Positions 8,004 to 17,200 of a DNA stretch of 49,336 nt are shown one piece after another (the first letter of the stretch is position 1; each line of letters opens with the position of its first letter). Made by a program: the position numbers and the translations under genes. The stretch is from Saprospiraceae bacterium (GTDB lineage Bacteria; Bacteroidota; Bacteroidia; Chitinophagales; Saprospiraceae). The stretch lies in contig JAHQWA010000086.1 of assembly GCA_019634045.1 (NCBI GenBank), positions 1 through 49,336 of the forward strand, given 5' to 3'. The notes under the pieces are model-generated. The model saw only the letters and a list, made by a program, of their open reading frames with translations. It did no database searches and was not told where the DNA came from.

Positions 8004-11000
8004 ATGAACTTAAGTCGATTACTCACTGTAATCGTGGGGCTACTCTTAGTGGGTACACTCCACGCTCAAGTTACCACAGCCACACTTACCGGTGTAGTTC
8101 TGGATGACAGTGGCACTCCTTTAATCGGTGCAAATGTGGTAGCCATCCACGAACCGTCCGGAACCCAATATGGGACAACCACACGGGAAGGTGGTCGTTA
8201 CACCATCCCTAACCTTCGTGTAGGAGGTCCATACACCATTCAATCTAGTTATATCGGCTTCGACGGCCAAAAGGAAGAGAACATTTTCTTAAGTCTGGCT
8301 CAAAAATTAAAGCTAGATTTTGGTATGCAGTCTGGAGCTGTCGAATTATCTGGCGTAGATGTGATCGCCAAGTCCGATCCTATACTCAACAGTGAAAGAA
8401 CAGGTGCCGAGACCAACATTGGTTCTCAGCAGATTACTCGTCTTCCTACTATTTCTCGGTCAGCTTCTGACTACACTCGTCTTACGCCTTCTGCCAGCGG
8501 CAACTCTTTCGGGGGTAGAAATGATCAATTCAACAACTTCAGCTTGGATGGATCTATTTTCAACAACCCATTTGGTCTGGATGCAGCAACGCCGGGTGGA
8601 CAAACCGGTGCGCAGCCAATTTCCTTGGATGCGATTGATCAAATTCAAGTTTCATTGGCTCCTTATGATGTAACCCAAGCTGGATTTACGGGTGCAGCGG
8701 TGAATGCGGTCACTAAGTCGGGTACCAATGAATTTACTGGTACCGTTTTTGGGTTCTATCGAAATCAAGGATTGACTGGATCCCGCGTAAGCGGTAATAA
8801 GATCTTTGTTCCGGATTTGGCGCAGTTCCAAACTGGATTTAGCTTAGGTGGTCCGATCGTCAAGGACAAACTATTCTTTTTCGTCAATGCAGAAATAGAA
8901 AGAAGAGAAGACCTTGGGTCTAACTTTATTGCTGCATCAGCTGGACGTAGTGGAGAGCAAGTTTCTCGTGTAGAGGTAGCTGATCTAGAAGCCGTATCTA
9001 CTGCGCTTCGCAACAGATTTGGGTATGAAACGGGGGCCTACGAAGGCTATATTCACGATACCGATAATCAAAAAGGTATCTTCAAGCTCGACTGGAACGT
9101 GAATCAGAATCATACCGTCACAGCTACCTATAATTTCCTTGATGCCTTGAGGCATAATAATGCACACCCCTCTGCACTGGGCCGTCGCGGACCTGATGCG
9201 ACCACGCTACAATTTAGAAATTCTGGCTACCAGATCAACAACAAGCTACAATCGGGTATTATTGAAGTGAGATCTATCTTTGGCAACCAGGCCTCAAACA
9301 AATTCCAGGCTGGTTTCACCTCATTTCGTGATTCTCGTGATCCATTCTCAGCGCCGATTCCGGTCATTAATATTAACCGAGATGGTATTCGCTATATCGT
9401 AGCTGGACACGAGCCATTCTCTATTCACAACCGACTGGATCAGGATGTATTCCAAATCACCAACAATTTCAACATCTACGCTGGAAGTCATACGATCACT
9501 ATAGGTAGTAGTCTTGAGCGATTCAATTTCAACAACTCCTTTAACCTAGGTGTCTATGATCCTTTCACCTATGGCGGTGGTTCATTTGGTCCTGGTTTCC
9601 CAAGTGTACAAGCATTCGTGGATAGTGTTTCAACTGGCGGATTTGACGATGAGTTTGCCTTCGCTGAAAATGTATTCAAAACCAATGGAGGTGATGATGG
9701 AGTAGAAGGAGAAGGCTGGGCCCTAGCTGAGACCAATTTGGGGCAATGGGCTTTCTACTTGCAAGATGAATGGGCAGTTTCTGACAATTTCAACCTAACT
9801 TATGGCTTGCGCTTTGATGTGCCATTGTACTTTGATACGGAGACTAAAATCCAAGAGGTGATCGATCGCAACTGCTGCCATGTACCCGGCTTGACTTGGA
9901 GCGATGAGGATGGCAACGATATTGTTTTTGACCACACTCAACTACCTGATCAGAAAGTATTGATTTCACCGCGTGTTGGTTTCAACTGGGATGTTAAGGG
10001 AGATAACTCGCAGCGATTGCGAGGAGGGTCCGGGCTGTTCACAGGTCGCTTCCCATTTGTATGGATTGGCAACCACGTTGCCAACCCCAATATCTTCTTT
10101 TACAATGTGACTCGTCCTGACTTCCAGTTCCCACAAGTCTGGAGAACGAACCTTGGCTACGACCAGAGCTTCAAAGGCGGTTGGACACTTTCTGCTGATT
10201 TCATCTACACAGAAGACGTGAATGCCATGATGGTCCGCAACTATGGCTTGCGTCCACCCACAGCTAGGCTACAAGGCGTTGACACCCGCCTTATTTATGG
10301 CCCAAACGACAGAGTCGAAAATGGTAACAATGCTTACGTATTCACCAACACCGATGTAGGGCGTTCCACCAACATCAGTCTGCAACTTCAACGCCAATGG
10401 TCGAATGGCTTGTTCACAAGTATCGGTTACAACTTCTTGGACGCACAAGATGCTAGTTCTATTGAAGCGGAGATCTCGAGCGATGCTTATGATAGAAACC
10501 CTGCGATTGGTCATGTGAACGAGGCTGTCTTAGCTCCTTCCCTCTATGGAAATCGTCATAGAGTAATTGGTTCTGCGCACCAGCAATGGGTATATGGGCC
10601 ATGGGCTACTACCTTTGGTTTGGTTTTCGAATATGCACAAGGAAATCGTTTTTCCTATACGTATTCTGGAGATATCAATGGCGACGGATCTGGCTTGAAC
10701 GACTTGCTGTACATCCCCACTTCGGGCGAGATTGGACAAATGCAATTTTCTGGAGATGCTACACAGCAATCTGCGCAAAGAACGGCTTTTGAGGCCTTCA
10801 TTCAGCAGGATGATTACTTGAGTGACAATAGAGGTTCTTATGTAGAGAAGTATGGCATATTGAGCCCTTGGTTCTCCACTTGGGATTTGAGGCTATTGCA
10901 GGATTACAGCTTTGCCTCTGGAGATAAGACGCAGACTATTCAATTCAGTATTGACATCTTGAATTTTGGTAACTTAATCAGTAGCAACTGGGGCGTTCGC

Positions 11001-11153
11001 CAATTCGTTACTAATACGCAGCCTGTAGGGGTGAGTGTAGCCGATGGCGTTCCTACCTACAGCTTCGACACTAGCTTACAAAGCTCCTTTGTCGATGATT
11101 TCAGCTTGCTATCTCGCTGGCAGTTGCAATTCGGTCTACGATATATCTTCTAG
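8004..11153 (+). CDS. Oar-like TonB-dependent outer-membrane receptor
   Basis: A 1049-residue outer-membrane protein. A signal peptide (LLVGTLHAQ, cleavage near residue 21) is followed by a CarboxypepD_reg/beta-sandwich domain at about 23-105, TLTGVVLDDSGTPLIGANVV. A plug domain at about 115-235 contains FNNFSLDGSIFNNPFGLD and ends ISLDAIDQIQVSLAPYDV, and the large beta-barrel ends LQFGLRYIF with the expected C-terminal aromatic residue. The LDGSxFNN and APYDVxQxGFTGAAVNAVTKSGTN signature is typical of Oar-type receptors rather than SusC. The ligand is unknown; no SusD partner is adjacent, so a polysaccharide-utilisation SusCD pair is unlikely. The transcript is closed by a strong hairpin at 11184-11218. 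Confidence 0.93.
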   Translation: MNLSRLLTVIVGLLLVGTLHAQVTTATLTGVVLDDSGTPLIGANVVAIHEPSGTQYGTTTREGGRYTIPNLRVGGPYTIQSSYIGFDGQKEENIFLSLAQKLKLDFGMQSGAVELSGVDVIAKSDPILNSERTGAETNIGSQQITRLPTISRSASDYTRLTPSASGNSFGGRNDQFNNFSLDGSIFNNPFGLDAATPGGQTGAQPISLDAIDQIQVSLAPYDVTQAGFTGAAVNAVTKSGTNEFTGTVFGFYRNQGLTGSRVSGNKIFVPDLAQFQTGFSLGGPIVKDKLFFFVNAEIERREDLGSNFIAASAGRSGEQVSRVEVADLEAVSTALRNRFGYETGAYEGYIHDTDNQKGIFKLDWNVNQNHTVTATYNFLDALRHNNAHPSALGRRGPDATTLQFRNSGYQINNKLQSGIIEVRSIFGNQASNKFQAGFTSFRDSRDPFSAPIPVININRDGIRYIVAGHEPFSIHNRLDQDVFQITNNFNIYAGSHTITIGSSLERFNFNNSFNLGVYDPFTYGGGSFGPGFPSVQAFVDSVSTGGFDDEFAFAENVFKTNGGDDGVEGEGWALAETNLGQWAFYLQDEWAVSDNFNLTYGLRFDVPLYFDTETKIQEVIDRNCCHVPGLTWSDEDGNDIVFDHTQLPDQKVLISPRVGFNWDVKGDNSQRLRGGSGLFTGRFPFVWIGNHVANPNIFFYNVTRPDFQFPQVWRTNLGYDQSFKGGWTLSADFIYTEDVNAMMVRNYGLRPPTARLQGVDTRLIYGPNDRVENGNNAYVFTNTDVGRSTNISLQLQRQWSNGLFTSIGYNFLDAQDASSIEAEISSDAYDRNPAIGHVNEAVLAPSLYGNRHRVIGSAHQQWVYGPWATTFGLVFEYAQGNRFSYTYSGDINGDGSGLNDLLYIPTSGEIGQMQFSGDATQQSAQRTAFEAFIQQDDYLSDNRGSYVEKYGILSPWFSTWDLRLLQDYSFASGDKTQTIQFSIDILNFGNLISSNWGVRQFVTNTQPVGVSVADGVPTYSFDTSLQSSFVDDFSLLSRWQLQFGLRYIF

Positions 11154-11183
11154 TTTTATTGAACTGGGCTGAACTTTTTGCCG

Positions 11184-11218
11184 GGCGTAGAGTTGATTAT
11201 TTATATCAGCTCTACGCC
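11184..11218 (+). terminator. Rho-independent terminator after the Oar-like receptor
   Basis: GGCGTAGAGTTGAT (11184-11197) pairs with ATCAGCTCTACGCC (11205-11218): 14 bp with one G-U pair and a 7-base loop, followed by TTTATATTT. Its position argues that the next gene starts at 11247, not at the upstream in-frame ATG at 11178. Confidence 0.8.
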
Positions 11219-11246
11219 TTTATATTTGGTTAAAAAACTTCAGTCT

Positions 11247-11675
11247 ATGCGTTCATTCCTTGTTATTTCTTCACTCTTCTTTACTTATTCAGTAGGTATG
11301 GCTCAAGTCCTGCGTCAACATCAATGGGAAGATCGCGTCATTCTAGTCTTTGCTACAGACCGGGAAGAGTCCCTGTTCCAACAACAATTACAGCTACTGC
11401 AGACCAACGAGGAAGAACTGGAAGATCGGGAGCTAGTCGTCTATAGAATATTTGATCAAAAAGCCATTGGGCCTATGGGTAAGTCCTTGAAACCCAAGCG
11501 GGCCGCTGAACTTAGAAGTCGATATGCACCGGATAAAAGATCCTTCTTTTTTGTTTTGATCGGAAAGGATGGCGGTGTGAAGCTGCGTAGTGATCAGGTA
11601 GTAGAAATGGATAAACTATTTGGCTTAATAGATAGCATGCCAATGAGGAGGGCGGAAATGAGGAGAAAGGGATGA
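11247..11675 (+). CDS. DUF4174 family secreted protein
   Basis: With the start at 11247 (about 142 residues) the protein begins with a signal peptide, MRSFLVISSLFFTYSVGMAQ. It continues with WEDRVILVFATDREESLFQQ and later RSFFFVLIGKDGGVKLR, then a C-terminal helix ending in a basic tail. The RVLLVF and FxLIGKDGGxKxR segments are characteristic of DUF4174, a thioredoxin-like-fold family of unknown function. The longer in-frame version from 11178 is rejected because it would run through the terminator hairpin and hide the signal peptide. The gene stands alone and converges with the lysine-rich gene. Confidence 0.82.
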   Translation: MRSFLVISSLFFTYSVGMAQVLRQHQWEDRVILVFATDREESLFQQQLQLLQTNEEELEDRELVVYRIFDQKAIGPMGKSLKPKRAAELRSRYAPDKRSFFFVLIGKDGGVKLRSDQVVEMDKLFGLIDSMPMRRAEMRRKG

Positions 11676-11747
11676 AATGAAAGGAAAAAGGAAACCCAAA
11701 AGCCTCCTTTCTCCCTTTCGCACTAAACTTTAGCCACTATTAAGCTC

Positions 11748-11966
11748 TTATGCTCGTTTGGATTTTTTCTTTAGTTTGGCAATTTTAGCCGTCTTCTTAC
11801 TCTTAGCCTTTTTAGCGACCTTTGCTTTAGCTTTAGCCTTCACTTTGCTTTTTTTAGCTGCTGCTTTGGCCTCTTTTTTCTTGGCCTTTTTCAATTCACT
11901 TTTCAATCCTGATACTTTCTTCTGCATCGTTTTGATGCTCTTTTTCAATTTCGAAACTCTGCTCAT
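11748..11966 (-). CDS. Lysine-rich histone-H1-like protein (72 aa)
   Basis: A 72-residue protein, 31 of its residues lysine by my count, with Ala and Ser filling much of the rest. An N-terminal coiled-coil-like part (MSRVSKLKKSIKTMQKKVSG) is followed by a KAKAKAKVAKKAKSKK-type low-complexity tail. This composition matches bacterial histone-H1-like proteins (for example chlamydial Hc1/Hc2 tails and Bacteroidota equivalents), which bind DNA electrostatically. That role is inferred from composition only. The antisense strand is also open (11758-11982) and encodes a Leu/Phe/Ala-rich sequence, an automatic consequence of AAR/GCN codons, so I treat it as a shadow. The gene stands alone, downstream of a strong minus-strand terminator. 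Confidence 0.72.
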   Translation of the reverse strand: MSRVSKLKKSIKTMQKKVSGLKSELKKAKKKEAKAAAKKSKVKAKAKAKVAKKAKSKKTAKIAKLKKKSKRA

Positions 11967-12033
11967 AGCACGGAGAGGTTAATGTTTAATTAATAATAAG
12001 TTTACACAAAATTAACACTCAATAAATAAAAAA

Positions 12034-12091
12034 ACCGGATTCCAATGTTAAGTTTTCACTTTTGGGGTAAAACTTAACATTGGAATCCGGT
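12034..12091 (-). terminator. 23-bp perfect hairpin with T run on the minus strand
   Basis: The arms at 12034-12056 and 12069-12091 are exact reverse complements over 23 bp (outer end ACCGGATTCC, inner end AAGTTTT) around a 12-base loop. On the minus strand the hairpin is followed by seven Ts (complement of 12028-12034), a classic rho-independent terminator for the A2M/barrel operon ending at 12451. The stem is longer than usual. Confidence 0.8.
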
Positions 12092-12229
12092 ACAATTACC
12101 AGTTTTTTTTATTGCAAAAACCTAATTATCAGTTATTTGCAGCTTCTTTTGTAGAAAGCTCAGCAGTTTCTCATATAGAGTGCTTCCGTAAATTGGACTA
12201 CAGGTCTCTGCACTGTTAGCCCGTTTGTG

Positions 12230-12300
12230 AAATCGGAAACCTGCCTGGCGTTCGCCAGAACAGACAGGTACGAAGGCGGAAGGCGGACATCCTCCGATTT
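12230..12300. repeat. REP-like/MITE-like palindromic element
   Basis: A nested palindrome. AAATCGGA at 12230-12237 is matched by TCCGATTT at 12293-12300 (and again at 12311-12318). Inside is a cruciform at 12239-12269 (ACCTGCCTG ... CAGACAGGT, one G-U) around the perfect CTGGCG/CGCCAG core. It is more G+C rich than its surroundings. Similar CCTGCCT/AGGCGGA intergenic repeats occur in many copies in some Bacteroidota genomes; copy number cannot be judged from this window. Confidence 0.5.
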
Positions 12301-12450
12301 AGGACCTTTTTCCGATTTCGACTTTCAACCAGATTTAGCCTGGAAAACAAAAGTCAAGAATAGGTAAACACCTTACATGAGAAACTGCTGTAGAACGCTC
12401 ATCTTGTACCCGACTCGCCAGTTAACAGAGCCACAAAGTACTTCTGCTTA

Positions 12451-14265
12451 CTAAAGGTCATAATTCAGGGATAAATAATATTGTGCGCCATAAACACTTC
12501 CCCATTGTAGGCTTGCATCAAATTGTCCACCAAAAGGTTCTTGATAAGCTAGCAAAGGAAATGGCTGCTTTAAACCTGTCACATTTCTAACCCCCATACG
12601 AAGATTAAAACTATGCCATGGTGAAGAATGAGCAATCCATTCTTTGAAGTGCAAAGCCAGGTTTACATCTAGACGATGGAACCACGGAGATCGGCCTCCT
12701 GGTACTTCAGTAAGATCACGACCACTAATATCAGGAAACAATCTTGCTGATTTTAGATGATAAACCAGCCCGAGACTCCCGATAGAGTGCAGCCAATTAA
12801 CAGTGTTCATCCAATGATGTCTAGCTGAGAAGGGCTCCTCAAGCTTTACTCCATCAAGCTGAAAGGTGGAATATTGATACGTATAATTGCTCTTCACCAT
12901 CAAATTATGACGAATTCGTAGACCAAGCTGTGCTTCCACACGATCCCAGCTTGCTCCTTCCTTGGTCTCCCTGAAAACGGCCTTAGCTGGATCCTGAAGG
13001 TCTAGAATCATTTTTTGAGGAAAATACCAGTGGCAGTACGAGATCTTATAAGATAAGAGCCAATCACTATAATAAGGATCTAGATCGAAGTCTCCTTGTA
13101 AAACTGCACCAAATTTCCACATTTTGTCAGCGCCAGGAGTATCCGGCAAGTCAATCTTTCGTGCACTCTGTAGCAAAAATCGGTTTTCATTCCAGAGTTC
13201 CGAAAAGCGGTAATTATATTCTCCAAATACCGCAATTCGCAAATCTAGTTGATCGCTTGGTTGATAATCCAATTTTACATTAGGTAGAATCTGCCATCTT
13301 AGAATATCATGGTAATGTATGCCGAGATTAGCTTGTAGTCTCAGATTAAGCAACAAATAATCCTTAAGAGAACCCTTTAACCCATACCACGACAGCGTTC
13401 TGCGTAGCGATAGTTGTTCTCCAAATTCAGTATCTCCGCTACGCCAGCTTCCCTGCAATCCAATAGCAACAGCCCTCAAATCATTACCCTCTTCCAGCTT
13501 GACGCCCAGTTTAACTTGTTGCTCTGATTCTTTGTAAAGTGAAGTCCCTACATAAGCATCAAGGTCGTGTAAAAAACCGACAGCTTCCACATTGAGTTTT
13601 TTGTCACTATACCTGCTAGTTGGCAAATGAAATTGAAGTCTAGTTTCACCTCCCAATTGATATAAATGATGTCCAAAGCCATAAATAGTATTGGACAAAA
13701 GATTCTCGCTAGGCTTGAAATCTAGCTGTCCGGAAATTTGCCTTTCTCCGGCTACAAAAGCTCTGCTAAGAGAAGAGTAATTCCTTCCCGATCCTCGGTG
13801 TTGATATGATCCGGTTAATCGCCTGCTTAAAGGAACATCCAGAAAATCATCTTGGTTGCTATCTGAACGGTAGGGGGTATCTAGGAAATTAATCCAGGAT
13901 TGACTAGAACTGGAGCCGTCAAGGTAATTTAGACTTATATTGCCTAATGAGTTATACTCCGCTTCAATAGAATTGCCAGTTTTCAATAGAGGTATCAATT
14001 TACCTGTAGCCGTTCCTTGTGTTTTATGTGGTATAAAAACGCCTCCGATTCCCACCAAGTTATTATTCGATAAAAGCCTCAGATAATCGAGTTTCATTAA
14101 GCCATCAATCGAAAACTCCGTCACGCCCGCAACTGAAGATGGGTTAATTGCCCGATCTAGATACAAACGTGCATTATTTTCAGGTATGAACTGGCCAAAA
14201 AGTGGGGATACCACAAATAGCCCCCATAGACAAGCAAGGTTTCTTAATTGATTGATAAGTTCCAT
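12451..14265 (-). CDS. TonB-receptor-like outer-membrane beta-barrel protein without a recognisable plug
   Basis: A 604-residue protein with a signal peptide (LACLWGLFVVSPLFGQ). After it come alternating strand-like segments rich in Tyr, Trp and polar residues, such as LSLRRTLSWYGLKGSL and YTYQYSTFQLDGVKLEEPFS. It closes with GAQYYLSLNYDL, an outer-membrane-barrel C-terminus. The RHHWMNTVNWLHSIGSLGLV and FNLRMGVRNVTGL segments resemble the last strands of TonB-dependent receptors. I cannot find a CarboxypepD_reg domain, TonB box or plug in the short N-terminus, so it may be a barrel-only member. It starts 11 bases after the stop of the A2M-like gene, whose protein carries a TonB-box-like peptide; the two probably form a functional pair. 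Confidence 0.78.
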   Translation of the reverse strand: MELINQLRNLACLWGLFVVSPLFGQFIPENNARLYLDRAINPSSVAGVTEFSIDGLMKLDYLRLLSNNNLVGIGGVFIPHKTQGTATGKLIPLLKTGNSIEAEYNSLGNISLNYLDGSSSSQSWINFLDTPYRSDSNQDDFLDVPLSRRLTGSYQHRGSGRNYSSLSRAFVAGERQISGQLDFKPSENLLSNTIYGFGHHLYQLGGETRLQFHLPTSRYSDKKLNVEAVGFLHDLDAYVGTSLYKESEQQVKLGVKLEEGNDLRAVAIGLQGSWRSGDTEFGEQLSLRRTLSWYGLKGSLKDYLLLNLRLQANLGIHYHDILRWQILPNVKLDYQPSDQLDLRIAVFGEYNYRFSELWNENRFLLQSARKIDLPDTPGADKMWKFGAVLQGDFDLDPYYSDWLLSYKISYCHWYFPQKMILDLQDPAKAVFRETKEGASWDRVEAQLGLRIRHNLMVKSNYTYQYSTFQLDGVKLEEPFSARHHWMNTVNWLHSIGSLGLVYHLKSARLFPDISGRDLTEVPGGRSPWFHRLDVNLALHFKEWIAHSSPWHSFNLRMGVRNVTGLKQPFPLLAYQEPFGGQFDASLQWGSVYGAQYYLSLNYDL

Positions 14266-14276
14266 GTCAGAGGGAA

Positions 14277-17200
14277 TTAAGGGTTAATCGTTAGGGCGGG
14301 AAGTTGCGTCCAGTCCTTGTATTCATCGGTGTAATACAGGTACGCGCTGGACGGAAAAGCTCGGAATTGGCCGGGCACTTCTGCCTTGAGATCAAGATTG
14401 AGTAGCAGATTTGCGGAAGGTGGAAGTCCATCTAAGTACAAGACTAGGTATTCATCCCTTATTTCGTAGTAATCGATTTGACCTTTATCTACGAGTTCCT
14501 CTAATTGCCAAGTTTGCAGGCTCAATCCTCCAGGGACACCGACCAGGGCTATCGTCGATGGGAGTGCTTCATCAGAAGTATTGATAAGCCTTGTTTGCAA
14601 CCGTACAAACCCTCCAACCTCAAGGCTATTTGTATTGTATTTTGTTTCGATCTTGACTCTACAGTCCTCATGTCTTTCCGGGCTCGATGCGTTCCAATTG
14701 GCAGCAAAGGTGTATGGACCTGGATCGACTTCGTCAGAGAATCGAATAGCTATGGTATTCTCTCCTAATCTTAGGTGTTTTTTCAGGTTTTCGTTTATAG
14801 AGCCATTTCCTTTTATCTCTTCCATTTCCATCGATATCAGCGTATCATTGATTTGGATTTCAAGCGTCCCCTCTGTACTTTCATTTGAAGTCTTTCGCAC
14901 AAATTCATTGATCGCCATTAAAGCAGTAATGGTAGTTTGTGTGGAACCAAAGGTCCCGCTCCCTCTTTTATGGGATCGTATGAAAGAAATTAAGTCGCCA
15001 AGATGATCATGGTTAAGTTCTTCTTCCCGCATTAAGGCGATGACCACGTAGGCGGCCACCTGCACCTGTTTACTTGATCCATAAGATCGTAAAGGAGTGC
15101 TACTTTCTTTCAAATAATCAAGCCCCGCCGTTCGTAAATGTTCTTTTAGTCGTTCAAGTAAGCGAGTGGCCTCTTCCTTTCGGCCCATATTTTGACAAGC
15201 AATACTAGTCAAGGCCAGAAAGTATGGATCTTCCGTTTGCTCAGTGATACGCAAAGAGAAATCCAGCGCCTTATGCAAACCTTGCTGCCCAACTTCGCTG
15301 AGCACATACAAGATATAAGCGTGCATATTTTCCAACCAGGTATTATTGGAAGCATAGTATGCATTCTTTCTCGCCCTAAACTGTCCAGATTTCAGGTCTT
15401 GCAAGTTCATTAACCAATCCTTCGTCCGCTTGACCATACTCGCATCTACTCCAGAGAAGACCTTTTTCATCTCATGAAACTGTAATAGACCATAGGCAGT
15501 CAAGAAGACATGAGGTGGGGTCCGTCCATACCATTCAAAGCCCCCTTCTTTTGTTTCGTACTTAGCCAATTTTTGATATCCATTTCGCAAAAGATTTTTG
15601 GCTTTCAACTTAAGCTTGGGATTGTCTCTACCTGTTTCCTGAAGTAATTGTAAGACTAATATATTCGGAAAGTTGCTGGAGGATACTTGTTCAAAACAAC
15701 CATGTGGTTCACGGAGCATGCCTTCCATTCCTTCAATCAATTCCCGAATGAAATCAGGATAGTACTTAAAATGGGCTTCTAGACTTCCTGGGATAGTGTC
15801 CTTGATTTGAAAAGTAGCTTGTTTGCTCCTGGCTCCCCCCGATAAGGCAAAGTGATACGGGAACCCTCGGCTCCTCAATTGTATTTGTTTTGGAATCGCT
15901 TCAGTCAAGCCATCATCCGTAGTGAAGCTTACCTTAAAATGAGCCATGCCATCTAAGTCCTTAGCAATTAAAGGAATCTTTCCTTTCCAGTGGTTTCGAG
16001 CCGGTATCTGAATTGCTACGTTCTTAAGGGCATTATTAGCTAGTTTCAGCAAGCTTAGTTGCCCAAGATTCAAGTTACCTCTGACCTCTTCCCCTGTATT
16101 GTTCTTAATGATCACCTCTTGGTACAGGGTATCTCCTCCCATCAAGAATTCAGGTGTTTTGGCTTGTAATGTAAAAGGTAATTGGCTGTAGAAGGTAGTC
16201 GTCCCTCTTCCTAACAGGCCATCACTCGTGGCACCTTCCAAGGTGGCTCTAAAGACTGTGATCTCGTCAGACACATGGAAAAACAAGCTAGCTTCGCCCT
16301 TGACATCAGTTTTTATGCCGGATCGCCAAAAGATCGTCTTCCGAAAATCAGATCGGACACGAGGTTTTCTTTTCTGCCGGTATCGAGGTGCGTAAAACCG
16401 CCTTTGATATCGATAGCTGGGATTCGAACGGGTAGGCCGAATCCATAACTTCATGGGTTCAAAATCCAAATCTACTTCCATTCCATACCCAGCATAGGAA
16501 TTCCTCGCAGATACCCCATACCCAACTACCACCACCTCTGATAAAGCAGAGCGGCTGATCCTAAGGCCTTCTGCACTTCCATTTAATGCCACTACAGCAC
16601 CGTTTAGATCTTGTTTCGCTGCCAAGGATTGCCCCTCATCTATCTGATTCGGCACAGCTATAGATTGAAAGAAATTACCTTCTACCTCTACTTGGGAGAT
16701 TGTTTCTAGCGTGTTACCCCGATTGGGCTTACCTAAATACTTTTTATTATAAGTGTTGAAGTAATGTCGGTCCTTACCTCCTCTATGGCTAACCACTACC
16801 GTTACCGGCAAATGTATATCTCTGCTAGAAAAGAAAAACACGCCGCTATCATTCGTCTTGGTTTCAATAGGTTGCCCAGCTATTTTCACGGTAACACCTT
16901 TAAGCCGCCTTCCTTCTAAGAAAACCGTTCCTTCAAGGCCCTCCAAATCATCCAACTTGTTGCTCTGATGCTGCCAAACCGCTATTGGTGTTTCTAACAA
17001 CTCCTGCCAAACAAAGCCTCGCCAACCGTGTGTCATTAGCACATAGTCCAAGGCCTTCTGAGCCTTGGGTTCCTCTGGATTGAAGTAGAAATTTGGCTCG
17101 TAGACTTTTCCTTTGAGTTCGCTGCTCATCAGAAAATGGGAAAGGATATTATCTTGTTTGTCGTCTGCGAAGGTTAGTAGGTTATCATCTACTACTGCCA

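Larger units (their letters stand above)
11967..12450. other. 484-bp intergenic region with terminator and REP-like palindrome
   Basis: No gene is supported here. The region holds the 23-bp perfect hairpin at 12034-12091 and the palindromic element at 12230-12300, both listed separately. The rest is A+T-rich spacer between two minus-strand genes. Confidence 0.6.

Noticed and set aside
11758..11982. Open frame of 74 codons opposite the lysine-rich gene, hydrophobic
   Set aside because: The antisense of AAR/GCN-rich codons automatically gives Phe/Leu/Ala codons; no start context, signal or homology.
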